Below, piece after piece: positions 10,161 to 22,137 of a DNA stretch of 64,000 nucleotides (its first letter is position 1; each line of letters starts with the position of its first letter). The DNA is from Bufo bufo (lineage: Eukaryota > Chordata > Amphibia > Anura > Bufonidae). The stretch covers positions 330,496,294 to 330,560,293 of the forward strand of contig NC_053390.1 of the NCBI RefSeq assembly GCF_905171765.1, written 5' to 3'. Made by a program: the position numbers and the translations under genes. The notes below the pieces were generated by a model. That model saw only the letters and a program-made list of their open reading frames with translations. It was not told the DNA's origin and ran no database searches.

Positions 10161-12005
10161 TAACCTATCAGGCACAAAAAGGGGGGGGGGAGGGGTCAGT
10201 GCAATGAGCAGGACACTGGGTCAGTGGGCATGCTATGCAGTGGGTCAGATTTGGGTGTGAATAAGTTCGTGACGCCAGTTGCAGCTTGCGCAGGTACTGT
10301 AAAAGGGCCCTTTAAGATGGTATAGCTCATGTACTAGGTTAGGAATGCCAGAGGGGGATATTGTCTCTGTGTTGTGTCAACGGTGTCTCCTACCTTAGTA
10401 CGGCCGGACTCCTGTATCCTGGCTCACATGCAACAAATTGAGTGTTGTAAATAGGAGTAATGGAGGAATGATGGAATTCCACACAGAGAATAGGGTCCAA
10501 CTTGTCTTTACTTGAGGTTATCTTATGCAGCTCTAGATCCATACAATGTTACAGCAATAGTCTAGGGTCCCAGCAGGTGTTGGCAATATGTGGCAGGAAT
10601 TATATCTATATTCTGCATCTAGTACATACGCCTTTAAGAATCTGGCAGGTATCTGTCTTCTGCTCTGACTATGTTCTGCTTGGTTTGGGCCTGACTAGCT
10701 ATGGAGGTACTTATCTTCTCTTTGTATTTGGAGCTGTACTTACAGGACTGCTCGCAGGGAATGATGGTGGCGTCCTGGAGATCTGATAGTTCTGAAGATG
10801 GCTGCTTTCTTTGTCATCCAGCTGAGGTAAGGAACTCAGGCTGGGAAAGGTTGCTTTGGGCCTCAGGTTAGGCCTGAATCCTTGGTTGGGATCCCTGTTT
10901 CTGGGAGCTCCTATTCACACAGCCTACCCCAACAGGGGGTGGCTGGTACACTGCCTAGAACTTTCTGTCCTCCCTCTGAAGTAGGGTGTGGGAACATTCC
11001 ACTCCTCCTCAGATAGGGGGAAGCTAGCCTGGAATGGTTTATTCCAGTCTAGGTATACTAACTGGCCTTATTCTGTCTACATATTGCTGCCACTTGCTGG
11101 TGTACATGAATATTACAGCAAATACATTCAATACAGACATAGAAATGGCATACAAAATCAATGCAATGTCAGATTACACAAGATGACAACACATCTACAC
11201 TTTAACATCATGAAGCTGGGTGACAGAGTTTTAGTGACATACTCTGGGATGTTACATCAGCACATCCCAATGCGCAGGTGCACGTCGCTAGTGTGGCTGC
11301 AAATATACATCTGACAAACACATAGTGCAACAGCACTCTACAAACCAAAAGTAGAGTACAAAAGTATATTACATTGTAAATGCTATGCTAATAACTTAGA
11401 GATGCTTAGCAAATACATTTTGTACAAAATCATTTGAGCCCGTCTGCCGCACGCCAAGGCGATCTCTATAAGACGGGTCCTAACACTAAAGCTCACCTGT
11501 TGGGTGCCATAACAGCGACCATGAAATCCAGGAAGTGCAGGTCCCACATGCATACTGGGCCCCTTTTGATCCATATCTGTGTGGAGCCAAAATGGCCTTC
11601 ATTGAATCCAGGGACTACAAATACCAGCATGCATGCTGAGCAGACTATATACTCATGCTAATTAAAATCAGCCTGTGAGGCAGAAGAGTCTAAGGGAGTG
11701 CACGACCATAGGAGTCAGCCACTACTCCTATATATAATACTACAAACACAAAAAGGGGGGAGGGGTCAGCACATCCCAATGCGCAGGTGCACGTCGCTAG
11801 TGTGGCTGCAAATATACATCTGACAAACACATAGTGCAACAGTACTCTACAAACCAAAAGTAGAGTACAAAAGTATATTACATTGTACAAAATGTATTTG
11901 CTAAGCATCTCTAAGTTATTAGCATAGCATTTACAATGTAATATACTTTTGTACTCTACTTTTGGTTTGTAGAGTGCTGTGTTTGTCAGATAACCCATCA
12001 GGGGC
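10161..12005. repeat. Repeat block with direct and inverted copies
   Basis: The block is bounded by gtcagataacctatcagg on the left (about 10158) and gtcagataacccatcagg on the right (about 11985). A poly-G word (cacaaaaagggggg) occurs at about 10172 and 11748. The segment 11261-11378 recurs directly at 11770-11887. The segment 11330-11427 recurs inverted at 11885-11980. No transposase ORF is present. The interior 10180-11250 resembles decayed LTR-type sequence, but this is weak. Confidence 0.6.
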
Positions 12006-12297
12006 ATGTATCATAATTTTCTCCAGTCACTAAAATGTAGGACACTTTCAGTTCACAAGTTACCTGTACAATTTGACTTCTTTTCTGTCCACATTACTAC
12101 ATTTTTGACAAATGCCTTTTTCGGGAATGGTGTAGTATGATAATAATTTAGGTTTTCTGTACTATAATTTTAGAAATCATTACTCAATCAACTGCTTTAA
12201 AGTAACAGAGGTTACCATGGTATTCAGTGAACTAAGCAGTAACACACATTTTAGAAGAAAAGCTGAAAAAATTGTGTTCATGCAAGTATAAAACTTT

Positions 12298-12910
12298 AAC
12301 CCCTTAATGCAAAACGAGATAACTGTATGTCTTTTGTAAGGGACTTATGAAGTGGACTTACCTCATGAGTATGCAGTGAGTGTCAGCTGTGTAATACAGC
12401 TGACACCCGGCTGCACTGACAGGGATTGGAGATGACTCAGATGCAGGTCATTTAACCCCTCTGATGATGCAGTCAATAGACTTGTAAAGGTTTCCAGGCT
12501 ACCATAATAAAATGTCTGTTTATTCATGTCTGGGAATAAAAGAAATCTTAGAGGATTGCATGCACAAGTTCCCTAAGGGGACTAAAAATTACTGTAATTT
12601 TTTTTTAAAAGATATATAAAATACAAAAATATCAAATATTCAAATAAACCAGTATTACATTAAAAATTAAACAGTAAAAAATAATAAAATAATAATAAAA
12701 ATTTGCAAACTATTAAAATACAAATATTTTTATGTACAGTGAACACTGTAACGGAAAATAAAAATGATTCATTTTCTGTTTTTTGTTACCTTGCCCCCCG
12801 AAAAACTGAATAAAAAGTAGTCCATATGTCATATGTATTCCAAAATGGTCCCAATAAGGACTGCAGCTGGTCCCACACCAAAAAAATAAGCCCTCATACA
12901 GCTTTCTAGA
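12298..12910. mobile_element. TTAA-type (piggyBac-like) non-autonomous fragment
   Basis: It begins TTAA then ccccttaatgc, a start typical of piggyBac-like MITEs in amphibian DNA. A hairpin (gtgtcagctgtgtaatacag with agctgacac) sits at 12389-12408. The AT-rich interior near 12790-12910 has wording shared with 39060-39200. The right end was not found. Confidence 0.45.
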
Positions 12911-13246
12911 TAGAAATAAAAAAGAATATAAAAAAAATTCAAAGGCTTTTATTTATAAAGTAGTAAAGAATAATATAAATTATTTAATTTTGCTATTAAA
13001 CTGATCCACAGGGATCACTTGTATCCAATATAAAGATGAACAAATAGTCACTGATAAAGTCACTGATAAATGATATTTGCAGCCGAATCTACGACTTCTT
13101 CCTCATCCACACTACATACTCCTGTTCTGAAAAAAAAGAGGGGCGTCGTGTGGGCGGAGAAGGGGACGGATTCTGCAGGCCCGTCTTATTTATCATTTTC
13201 TACTCCTGTTTTAGGCGGACAGACATTTTCTGGTCTCAACAGAGAT
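12911..13246. other. AT-rich stretch, no gene seen
   Basis: Low-complexity A/T runs followed by a short segment with no recognisable feature. Confidence 0.35.
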
Positions 13247-13930
13247 GTTTGATTGGGTTCAATCAGGGCTCAACTGGGCACTCAAGGACATTAACAAGCC
13301 TCTCCTGTGTTGTCTAAACAGCGTCTTGTTGGAAGAAGAACCTTCAGCCCAGCCTGAGTTCCAGAGCACTCTGAAATTATGTTTTCATTAAGATATGACT
13401 GTATTTTGCTCCATTTAGCTTTACCTAAACCCTGACCAGTCCCCCTGTTCCACCTTCTGAAAAATACCTTCATGATGCTGTCACCACTATGCTTCACTGT
13501 AGGGATGGTATTGGGCAGGTGATGTAGCAGGGCCTGTTTACGCCAGATCTGATGCTTAGAATTAAGGCCAAAACTTTCAATCCTGGTTTCATCAGACCAG
13601 AAAATCTTGTTTTTTCACATTGAGTGCTTTTTTTGAAAACTCTAGGTGGGCTTACGTTTGTGTTTTACTGAGAAAAGGCTTCTTTCTGGCCACTTTGCCA
13701 TAAGGTCCAGATTGTTGCAGTGTTTTCAGTGATATTTGAAGTTTCTCCCATTTGCACACAGGATCTTTGGAGCTCAGCTAAAAAGACCATTGGGTTCTTG
13801 GTCACTTCTCTTACCTAGGCCCTTCTGCCCTGATTACTTAGGTTGAGGGGAAAGCCTGCTCTAGAAAGAGTCCTAGTTGTTCCAAACATATTCCATTTAA
13901 GAATTTTGGATGCAACTGATACAGCTGATA
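13247..13930 (-). pseudogene. Decayed Tc1-like transposase
   Basis: Read on the minus strand, the segment gives FWSDETRIESFGLNSKHQIW, then LPNTIPTVKHSGDSIM, and later traces of ECPVEP-stop-LNPIKH. These line up with the first catalytic block (SDET), the IPTVKHGGGSIMVWG-type segment and the third block (SPDLNPIEH) of a widespread Tc1-like family. The reading is broken by many frame changes and stops, and the region of the second catalytic Asp is hard to read. This is a different family from the other Tc1-like elements here. Its far end probably survives at about 18000-18195. Confidence 0.7.
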
Positions 13931-14039
13931 GAGGACTAGAAATTTGCCCAATATTGCTGACTGCTTACTTTCAGAGTAAGGACCCTGGTGTTTGCACCAG
14001 TCACCCAGAACGCAGCTAACTGCAGCAGTGTGTACAGAG

Positions 14040-15193
14040 TAGTGTTGAGCTCGAATATTCGAAGAGCGAATATTAATCGCGAATATCACAACTTCGTAAA
14101 TTCACGAATATTACGAATATAGTGCTATATATTCGTTATATCGAATATTCGTCATTTTTTAACATCTGAAAACATGATTCCTCCCTGCTTCTTTCTTGTG
14201 GGTCAATAAGTCATTGGCCCACAAGCAACTTAAGCAGGGAGGAATCATGTTTTCATATGGAATATAAAATGACCAATATTCTAAAAAACTAATATATAGC
14301 AATATAGTGAATATAATCGTTATTTTGAATTTTCGCATTATTTTTTCCTATCTGTACAGTTGTTCGCATACTGCTCCCCGACAAGCGTCCCCGTCACCAT
14401 GGGAACGCCTGTGGGTTAGAATATACCATCGGATCTGAGTTTTCCCTGAGATCGTGAAAACTCAGATCCGATTGTATATTCTAACCCACAGGCGTTCCCA
14501 TGGTGACGGGGACGCTTGTCGGGGAGCAGTATGCCAAAGTGTAATAACAGTACACATTGGAAAAAAAAAAAGACGAATATTCTAAATAACGAATATATTC
14601 GCTATATTGCTATAACTTCGTCTTTTAGAATATTACGAATATTCTAAAAAACAAAGTTATAGCAATATAGTAAATATTCGTAAAATACACATATAGACTG
14701 TAATTTAGCTAATATAGTGCTATAGTATTTTTTTTTAATAGTGTACATTTTTTCCAAAACTGAAGTTCAGAAGAGGCAAAAAAGATTTGACAAAAAAAAA
14801 AAGATTATAGCACTATATTAGCTAAAGTACAGTGTATATGTGTATTTTACGAATATTCTCTATATTGCTATAACTTCGTTTTTTAGAATATTACGAATAT
14901 TCAAAAAAATGAAGTTATAGCAATATAGAGAATATTCGTAAAATACACATATAGACTGCAATTTAGCTAATATAGTGCTACAATAATACACATATTAGCC
15001 TAGTCATAGCCATAAGAAAGTTGCCTTATACAGTTAAAAGAAAATTCGCAATACGCAAATAATTAAATCGCATATTATTCGCGATAAATAGAATAATGAC
15101 GAATATTCGATTTCGACGAATATAAGATGAATATTCAATCGAATATTCGCTAAATATTGCAAAATCTAATATGGTACCTCCCGCTCATCACTA
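14040..15193. mobile_element. hAT-type non-autonomous element (1154 bp), rich in hairpins
   Basis: The ends read tagtgttgagctcgaatatt and the complement of ctcatcacta. An exact 8-bp duplication gtacagag lies at 14032-14039 and 15194-15201. No transposase ORF is present. The interior is AT-rich with repeated gaatattcg words and several nested inverted repeats: 24-base arms at 14167-14190 and 14232-14255, 78-base arms at 14367-14533, and long AT-rich arms around 14580-14960. Confidence 0.9.
14367..14533. repeat. Near-perfect 78-bp-arm palindrome
   Basis: Arms at 14367-14444 and 14456-14533 are complementary with one mismatch that I can see (ataccatcgg against ccgattgtat) and an 11-base loop. 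The arms are GC-richer than the surrounding element. Confidence 0.9.
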
Positions 15194-15201
15194 GTACAGA
15201 G

Positions 15202-15365
15202 TCCAACAAAGGCAGAGTAAAGGAACAGATGATATTTACTGGCAGAAGGCATACAAAAGTCACTTGCAATAAAGGCAAAACAAAGTTCAGAGTAATACGG
15301 TAAACTGGGTCAAGCGAACTCATGGTCAGAACTTACAGAAGATGGCAGGCAGATTCGTAGTCAGG
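15202..15365. repeat. Repeat flanking the first LTR-like element
   Basis: Non-coding, with words such as ggcaggcagattcgtagtca that recur at about 16049-16130 (gacaggcagaatcgtagtca), so a short tandem structure surrounds the LTR-like insertion. The family is unknown. Confidence 0.45.
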
Positions 15366-16008
15366 TGTCACGGCTGTATGTGAGCAACAACAGTATACAC
15401 AGTAAAAGAGCTACTGACCGGACCCAAACTAGGGAGGATAAAGGGTGACCCCTGTCCAACCCTCAAAGCTCTCCCTATTCTGCTAAAGCACATGCCCGGA
15501 TCCAAATGGCGGAACGAGGCATGCCCACGTGCCTAAGACTGATGACCACTGTAACCCCTACAATAGTGGAAGGGGCACGGCCACCGGTGCCCTACTCAGT
15601 ATATGGAGGGAACCGTGGCCACCTCAGATCCAGTCAGAAAATAATCAGGTACACAACAATGTCTGTACACTTAGCTGAAGGTGTTGCAGCCGCAGAGAAG
15701 ACGGATCCAAGGACAGCTGGCAATATCCGGAGTGCTTGCTGCAGCAGAACACAGGTCCAGTGAACTGATAGCTACAAGTGAAGATACTAAAGCAAGAGCT
15801 ACAACTGAAATGAAAACTATAATCCACGCCCTACAATAGGAGGAGGGGTGATATAAAGAGAGGGAAATCAAACGCATGAGGAACAGCTGGGAGGAAGGAA
15901 ACCAAAAGTAAACAGAGCAGTGAGAACTCCTCCCAGCTCTAGTAGTGAAATCATCACAGGGGTGGAGAAACAGAGCTGTGAGAACGTCCCAAAGCTCTGG
16001 TAGTGACA
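15366..16008. mobile_element. Solo-LTR-like element (643 bp), copy 1
   Basis: It starts TGTCACGGCTG and ends GTAGTGACA, giving the TG...CA ends of an LTR, and is flanked by an exact 5-bp duplication tcagg (15361-15365 and 16009-16013). A second copy of exactly the same length is at 41336-41978 with only a handful of differences. No internal retroelement genes lie beside it. Read on the minus strand it has a TATA-like word (ctctttatatcacccc) near 15850, so the LTR may be oriented that way. A TIR element with a 5-bp duplication is the alternative, but the terminal match is only about six bases. Confidence 0.75.
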
Positions 16009-16013
16009 TCAGG

Positions 16014-16183
16014 CAATGCAAGGGTCAATAATCCAAGTAGCAGACGACAGGCAGAATCGTAGTCAGGTAATGCAAGGGTCAATAGTCCAGATAAACCAAG
16101 TAGCAGACAACAGGCTTCAGCAGAAGTTGCCAGGTATACAACCACGCTTGGGCACTTCATGGTAAGTGAAGCTGCCCTATATA
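16014..16183. repeat. Short repeats right of the first LTR-like element
   Basis: Two partial tandem units (gtcaggtaatgcaagggtca, aagtagcagacaacagg) continue the flanking repeat. No gene is present. Confidence 0.45.
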
Positions 16184-17699
16184 CAGTCCTGATCAAAAGT
16201 TTAAGACCACTAGAAAAATTGCAAAAAATCATATTTTACATTGTTGGATCTTAACAAGGTTCCAAGTAGAGCTTCAACATGGAACAAGAAGAAATGAGAG
16301 TGAGACAAAACATTTTTTGAGCATTCAATTAATTAAAAATAATGATTAAACTGAAACAGGCTGTTTTTCAGCTGATCCAAATTTAAGGACCACATGCCTT
16401 TAAAAGGCCAAATCTGTGCAAAGATGTGGATTAATTGTCATTTTCTGTCAGGTAGTCACACGTTGTGATGGCAAAGACAAAAAAACTCTCCCTTTTTGAA
16501 CAAGGTCGGGTTATTGAATTGCATAAGCAGGGTCTCTCACAGTGCGCCATCGCTGCTGAGGTGGGACACAGTAAGACAGTCATTTGGAATTTCTTAAATG
16601 ATCCTGAGGGTTATGGAACAAAAAAGTCAAGTGGAAGACCCCAAAAAATTTCACCAAGACACTGGACGATCCTCGACCCAAATTAAGGCCCTTACTGGTG
16701 CTGACTGCAGCCCCATAACCATCAGACAGCATCTGAGACTGAAGGGCTTCAAAAACAAAAAAAGTCTTCAAAGACCTTGTCTCCTTGAACGCCACAGAAC
16801 TGCTCGTTTGGACTTTGCAAGAGAGCACTAAACATGGGACATTCTAAGGTGGAAGAAAGTTTTATTCTCTGATGAGAAAAAATTTACCCTTGATGGTCCT
16901 GATGGTTTCCAACGTTACTGGCATGACAAGCAGATCCCACCTGAGATGTTTTCTACGCGCCACAGTGGAGGGGGCGCCATAATGGTCTGGGGTGCTTTTT
17001 CCTTCAGTGGAACAATGGAGCTTCAGGAAGTGCAGGGGTGTCAAACGGCCGCTGGCTATGTCCAGATGTTGCAGAGAGCATTCCTCATGACTGAGGGCCC
17101 TCGTCTGTGTGGTAACGACTGGGTTTTTCAACAGGACAACGCTACAGTACACAATGCCCGCAGGACAAGGGACTTCTTCCAGGAGAATAACATCACTCTT
17201 TTGGCCCCTCCTGCGTGTTCCCCTGATCTAAATCCAATTGAGAACCTTTGGGGATGGATGGCAAGGGAAGTTTACAAAAATGGACAACAGTTCCAGACAG
17301 TAGATGGCCTTCGTGCGGCCGTCTTCACCACTTGGAGAAATGTTCCCACTCACCTCATGGAAACGCTTGCATCAAGCATGCCGAAACGAATTTTTGAAGT
17401 GATAAACAATAACGGCAGAGCTACTCATTACTGAGTTCATGTTTGGAAGTTGGATTTCTGTTTTGGGGGGTTTCGTTTTTTTTGGAGGTGTGGTCCTAAA
17501 CTTTTGATAAGCTGAAAAACAGCCTGTTTCAGTTTATTCGTTGCTTTCATTAAATTGAATGCTCAAAAAATGTTTTGTCTCACTCCCATTTCTTCTTGTT
17601 GCATGTTGAAGCTCTACTTGGAACCTTGTTAAGATCCAGCCATGCTAAATATGATTTTTTGCCATTTTTCAAGTGGTCTTAAACTTTTGATCAGGACTG
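16184..17699 (+). mobile_element. Tc1-like DNA transposon (1516 bp)
   Basis: Terminal inverted repeats begin cagtcctgatcaaaagttta at both ends, and TA is duplicated at 16182-16183 and 17700-17701. The terminal repeats are long: the segment containing cttaacaaggttccaagtag near 16254 returns inverted near 17620. The family differs from the one at 445-1996. Confidence 0.93.
16468..17434 (+). pseudogene. Tc1-like transposase, one deletion/frameshift and one stop
   Basis: This is a DDE transposase gene on the same strand as its element. The ATG at 16468 gives MAKTKKLSLFEQGRV, followed by a helix-turn-helix (LSQCAIAAEVGHSKTVIWNF) and a GRPQK motif. Near 16665 the frame is lost, apparently through a small deletion. 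The reading resumes with SSTQIKALTGADCSP, and a TAA at 16829-16831 follows FAREH. After it the core is open to the natural end: FSDEKKF (first Asp), [11 protein letters not shown] (second Asp), [11 protein letters not shown] (Glu), and the end GRATHY. All three catalytic residues are kept. Only the break near the N-terminal third and the single stop disable it. Confidence 0.92.
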
Positions 17700-17860
17700 T
17701 ACCAGTGTCTCCACCTCCAGGTGGGGTCAGTGATTAGGAGCCTGCTCGCCACTCCCATAAGAATGGGAGAGATGCGCCCGTGTGCGCTATAGCACACCAG
17801 ATGATACCTGGCCGTGAGGACAGATGTGGTGGTATGCTGGCAGGTGCCTGCCTCTCCTGC

Positions 17861-18015
17861 GAGGTAAGCCAGCACTGGGACCCATGGCGCTGCAGTGTGC
17901 AGGTGACGATCTGCCACCCTGCAGTGAGGTCACGAACCCAATACTGACAAACATCTTGAACATCTTAAAGATTATAAAGAGAAATGGGAGGCCCCTAGAG
18001 CCAAATTTCAAGTGT
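17861..18015. repeat. Segment duplicated at 19779-19935
   Basis: About 155 bp beginning taagccagcactgggaccca recurs almost unchanged about 1.9 kb downstream. Differences are scattered single bases. The right side continues here into the Tc1-like end described next, but at the other copy it breaks off after agtgttatagca. Confidence 0.85.
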
Positions 18016-18195
18016 TATAGCAAAGGGTCTTATGTCAATTTGAAATTTGTTTTTCATTTTGAATAAATTTGCAAAAAAAATCTAAAATTCTGTTTTCACT
18101 TTCTCTCATTATGGGGTATTGAGTACAGAATGATGGGGAAAAGTCGCAATATAACAAAATGTGAAAAAGTGAAAGGATCTTTCTAAATACACTGT
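18000..18195. mobile_element. Terminal part of a decayed Tc1-like element
   Basis: The words ttatagcaaagggtct, aataaatttgcaaaaa and cattatggggtattgagt match the known end of a widespread Tc1-like family, the same type as the transposase relic at 13247-13930. The two halves are probably parts of one old insertion separated by later insertions; that link is inferred. Confidence 0.55.
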
Positions 18196-19778
18196 ATATT
18201 CAATCAATGCCAGTGTATCATGTATATCATGTCCTTAAATGGTAAACAAAGAGGAGGGAGGGGGCTAATAAAAGGACTCAGCAATAGGACCAACAGGATC
18301 TACACTTCAAATAGGAAGGAAAGGTGGTGGGGGGTTGGGATAAGAGGAAATCAGACACTCAGTGGACCCTGACGTCGCTAATGTCAGCCAGGTTAATGCC
18401 CATGTTTCTGCTGACAGAAGCCCTTTAAGACATTTCTGAATGCGGTGATACCTTATATATATTTTTTTATTATTGTTTATATATTTACTTTTTATTTAAT
18501 AACTATTACCCTCCTTAGATATCTATTAGGGTGAAGAGCATTCTGACACTGTTCCTGCTGAGCTGTGTCTTGTGCATAGCGCAGCAGGAAGCTTACCATA
18601 GCAGGCCTGGTAAGCTTCAGAAGCATCCAGGCTCTCATGGTAACTGATTAGAGCCCCTGCAGCCACATCCCACTGCCTTACCTTCCAGATGCCGCTATTG
18701 GTGTTGATCGCAGCATCTGATGGGTTAAATGATCGGGTTCAGCACAATATTATTTCTGCTCTATGATTAAACAAAATTAATAACATCTTGTAGTGAAATA
18801 GATCTTTTGGCATTACTTGATTACTTGACCAGTAATGTAACACTGCAATTAAAATCAGTGTCAATATGTTTACCATTGAAAAAAGGCTGTGCATCATTGT
18901 AATCTGGATTAAAGACATATTGATGTAGGTTGTAATTGAATCAGGTTATGCTCAAATACATATTGATATTGAGTTTCTACATACAGTATTAATGAGTTTA
19001 GTTTATTCATAATGCACAACGATAAGAACAATGAGTCATCTTTGAATATCATTCATTGCCTGATATTTCTATTACAAAATTCAGAGAACTGACTCAAACT
19101 TACAGGGGCCATTTATAAACATGTGATCCATGTAACATTCATTTAATGGTTTATTAATTAGATGGAACCTTCTATAAGGTCACAAGATGCACATCATTTT
19201 CCATGTTTGCTATTTTTTCTTCAGGGCACCTACATTCTTTTATGAGAAGGGAATTCCATTCCACACCTCCCATTCTGTGATAACCACTGACAGCCCATGT
19301 CGCTATTCAGTTCCAGCTCCTGCCGGGAATTACAGACCATGGTCCAAGACATATGCACTAGAGTAGAGCTTGATAAAGGACTCTTGCATCCTATGTGGGC
19401 CAAAATGTTGCTATAAATCTGGTTAATCCAAGATGTTATACTGCTGGGCTGGATGAAAAATAAAGCAATTGATTTAAAACCGCAAGTCTGAGTGCTGTCT
19501 CACTTTTGGAGTACTTGTCGTTTTTTTGTCCCAATGGTGGGTAAGGGACAGGAGACGAGCACCCATCAAAAGCCATAGCAACCAGGCAGTGCTGTTGCCA
19601 TCTGGAAAAGAAGGGAATTCCATGTTTACTTCTTAGTAAACCACCATAAAAATGTATTATCACATGGCTTTTATATAGCAAACACTGTGGCCAGGGTCAG
19701 GTTTAACTGTGGACATGGAAGGCCTGAGTCTATAAGGATTATAGGGGAAGTGCATCTGCAAAAGGGAAATTTACATAT
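18196..19778. other. Non-coding stretch, some old repeat traces
   Basis: No ORF with family features was seen. Near 19365-19520 there is a SINE- or LTR-like tail pattern (cttgataaaggactcttgc, then gaaaaataaagcaatt, then gagtgctgtctc) of a kind common in amphibian DNA. The remainder, including 18800-19190, shows no repeat that I recognise and may be single-copy. Confidence 0.35.
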
Positions 19779-19935
19779 GTAAGCCAGTACTGGGACCCAT
19801 GGCGCTGCAGTGTGCAGGTAACGATCTGCCACCCTGCAGTGAGGTCACGGACCCAATACTGACAAACATCTTGAACATCTGAAAGATTATCAAGAGAAAT
19901 GGGAGGTCCCTAGAGCCAAATTTCAAGTGTTATAG
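19779..19935. repeat. Second copy of the 17861-18015 segment
   Basis: Direct repeat in the same orientation, beginning taagccagtactgggaccca and ending within agtgttatagca. It lacks the Tc1-like tail found beside the first copy. Confidence 0.85.
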
Positions 19936-20337
19936 CAGCTTCATGTTGATTAGACACTCACAATGCTGTGGGAATGACAGGAGGACGTCCAGAGAAGAAC
20001 AAGGTGAAGATTGCTTGATGCTCGGATTTTTTTGCCTACACAATACTAGGATAAAGCTTTTTACATACTAGGGCACATTTATCAATGCAGTTGCACCAGA
20101 CATCTGACTTTCTAGAAAATGTATACGTATAATGTAATCTACAATAATTATCAATCAGCAGATCATCTTGATTCATGAGCCACTGAAACCTGATAGAATT
20201 CCCCCGGAGCTGGAGCTCAGATGTATCATTTTAACTATACAATAATGGGGGGCTATCAGGGGAAGCTGTGTCTGCATTCGTCATTTTATATGATATACCT
20301 CTACCTCTGTTTTGTATTCAGTGCATGTAAATACATA
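19936..20337. other. Non-coding, possibly single-copy stretch
   Basis: No ORF or repeat recognised. Mixed base composition, with an AT-rich section around 20090-20160. Confidence 0.3.
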
Positions 20338-20339
20338 TA

Positions 20340-21370
20340 CTCACCTAAAGAATTATTAGGAACACCATACTAATACGGTGTTGGACCCCCTTTTGCCTTC
20401 AGAACTGCCTTAATTCTACGTGGCATTGATTCAACAAGGTGCTGATAGCATTCTTTAGAAATGTTGGCCCATATTGATAGGATAGCATCTTGCAGTTGAT
20501 GGAGATTTGAGGGATGCACATCCAGGGCACGAAGCTCCCGGTCCACCACATCCCAAAGATGCTCTATTGGGTTGAGATCTGGTGACTGTGGGGGCTATTT
20601 TAGTACAGTGAACTCATTGTCATGTTCAAGAAACCAATTTGAAATGATTCGATCTATCCTGCTGGAAGTAGCCATCAGAGGATGGATACATGTTCTCATT
20701 CTGTTTACGCCAAATTCGGACTCTACCATTTGAATATCTCAACACAAATCGAGACTCATCAGACCAGGCAACATTTTTCCAGTCTTCAACAGTCCAATTT
20801 TGGTGAGCTCGTGCAAATTGTAGCCTCTTTTTCCTATTTGTAGTGGAGATGAGTGGTACCCGGTGGGGTCTTCTGCTGTTGTAGCCCATCCGCATCAAGG
20901 TTGTGCGTCTTGTGGATTCACAAATGCTTTGCTGCATACCTCGGTTGTAACAAGTGGTTATTTCAGTCAACGTTGCTCTTCTATCAGCTTGAATCAGTCG
21001 GCCCATTCTCCTCTGACCTCTAGCATCCACAAGGCATTTTTGCCCACAGGACTGCCGCATACTGGATGTTTTTCCCTTTTCACACCATTCTTTGTAAACT
21101 CTAGAAATGGTTGTGCGTGAAAATCCCAGTAACTGAGCAGATTGTGAAATACTCAGACCGGCCCGTCTGGCACCAACAACCATGCCACGCTCAAAATTGC
21201 TTAAATCACCCTTCTTTCCCATTCTGACATTCAGTTTGGAGTTCAGGAGATTGTCTTGACCAGGACCACAACCCTAAATGCATTGAAGCAACTGCCATGT
21301 GATTGGTTGACTAGATAATTGCATTAATGAGAAATAGAACAGGTGTTCCTAATAATTCTTTAGGTGAGTG
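20340..21370 (-). mobile_element. Tc1-like DNA transposon, internally deleted
   Basis: The ends read ctcacctaaagaattattag on the left and the complement of cactcacctaaagaattatt on the right, with TA at 20338-20339 and 21371-21372. The left end lacks two bases of the right-end repeat. The length is 1031 bp, shorter than an autonomous relative because part of the transposase is missing. Confidence 0.9.
20370..21222 (-). pseudogene. Tc1-like transposase, internally deleted
   Basis: The ATG at 21222 gives MGKKGDLSNFERGMVVGARR and a helix-turn-helix (SISQSAQLLGFSRTTISRVY). The first catalytic block reads VAWSDESRF. After IWRKQ the sequence jumps to MYPSSDGYFQQD, so roughly 70 residues between the first and second catalytic blocks are gone. 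The second Asp (QQD) remains, but the sequence after it is also shortened and shifted. A stop lies just before [17 protein letters not shown], which carries the Glu. The reading ends with KGGPTPY at 20370. It is non-functional but easily recognised. Confidence 0.9.
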
Positions 21371-21372
21371 TA

Positions 21373-22137
21373 TATAGCCATATACACCATATTTTTTGAC
21401 ATATTGTAGAGCTGCAAAACACGTGTCCAAAAGCCTGCTCATTCTGCTGGAGACATAGTAGCATATACTATATACAAAAAGAGAGTCAACTGCGAAGATC
21501 TGAATCAACCTTATTCATTAGTCATGAAACTGATTCCGTAGAATAGTGGAAAACTACATACTGTATATATTGTATTTTTTTTTTTAAATCCAGGGACCCT
21601 CTTTAGAAGCCAAATAACAGCCTACCTTGACATTGGCCCTGCATCCAGTTACCATAAAACCTCTATTAACTCTGGGATATATTTATGTGGACAGCATTTA
21701 TTTTAGAACACACTTATTGGCATTTAAATATATACTGTCATAATTCAACTTTCTGACATTCATACACTGGAAAAATAAAGCATTTTTCATCTGACCTTTT
21801 GGAGGATTTACTGCATTCTTACCATTATTAAAAGTCCTTACATTTCACCACGGCTCCCTTTACATTAGAATAATAGTACATCCAAACATTATTTACTAGT
21901 TATTATTCATACTTGTATTTTATTGAGCAACTGTATGCTGTTTGCTTATTCACACTGTGTTTTGTCTTTTTATTAGTATCAAGAATTAGTGCAAAAAAAG
22001 CAACATTATTACATGGCAAGATACAAACTTTGTAAACGCATGTGACATAATACAACTGTAATATGATGAACACTATTCATTAACGGTTGTGTGTTACATA
22101 AGAGATTGTTTTGCATAATTATGTACACTCCTTAGAT
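21373..22137. other. AT-rich non-coding stretch, possibly single-copy
   Basis: No ORF with family features and no repeat I recognise. It is notable as one of the longer sections without visible transposon sequence. Confidence 0.35.
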
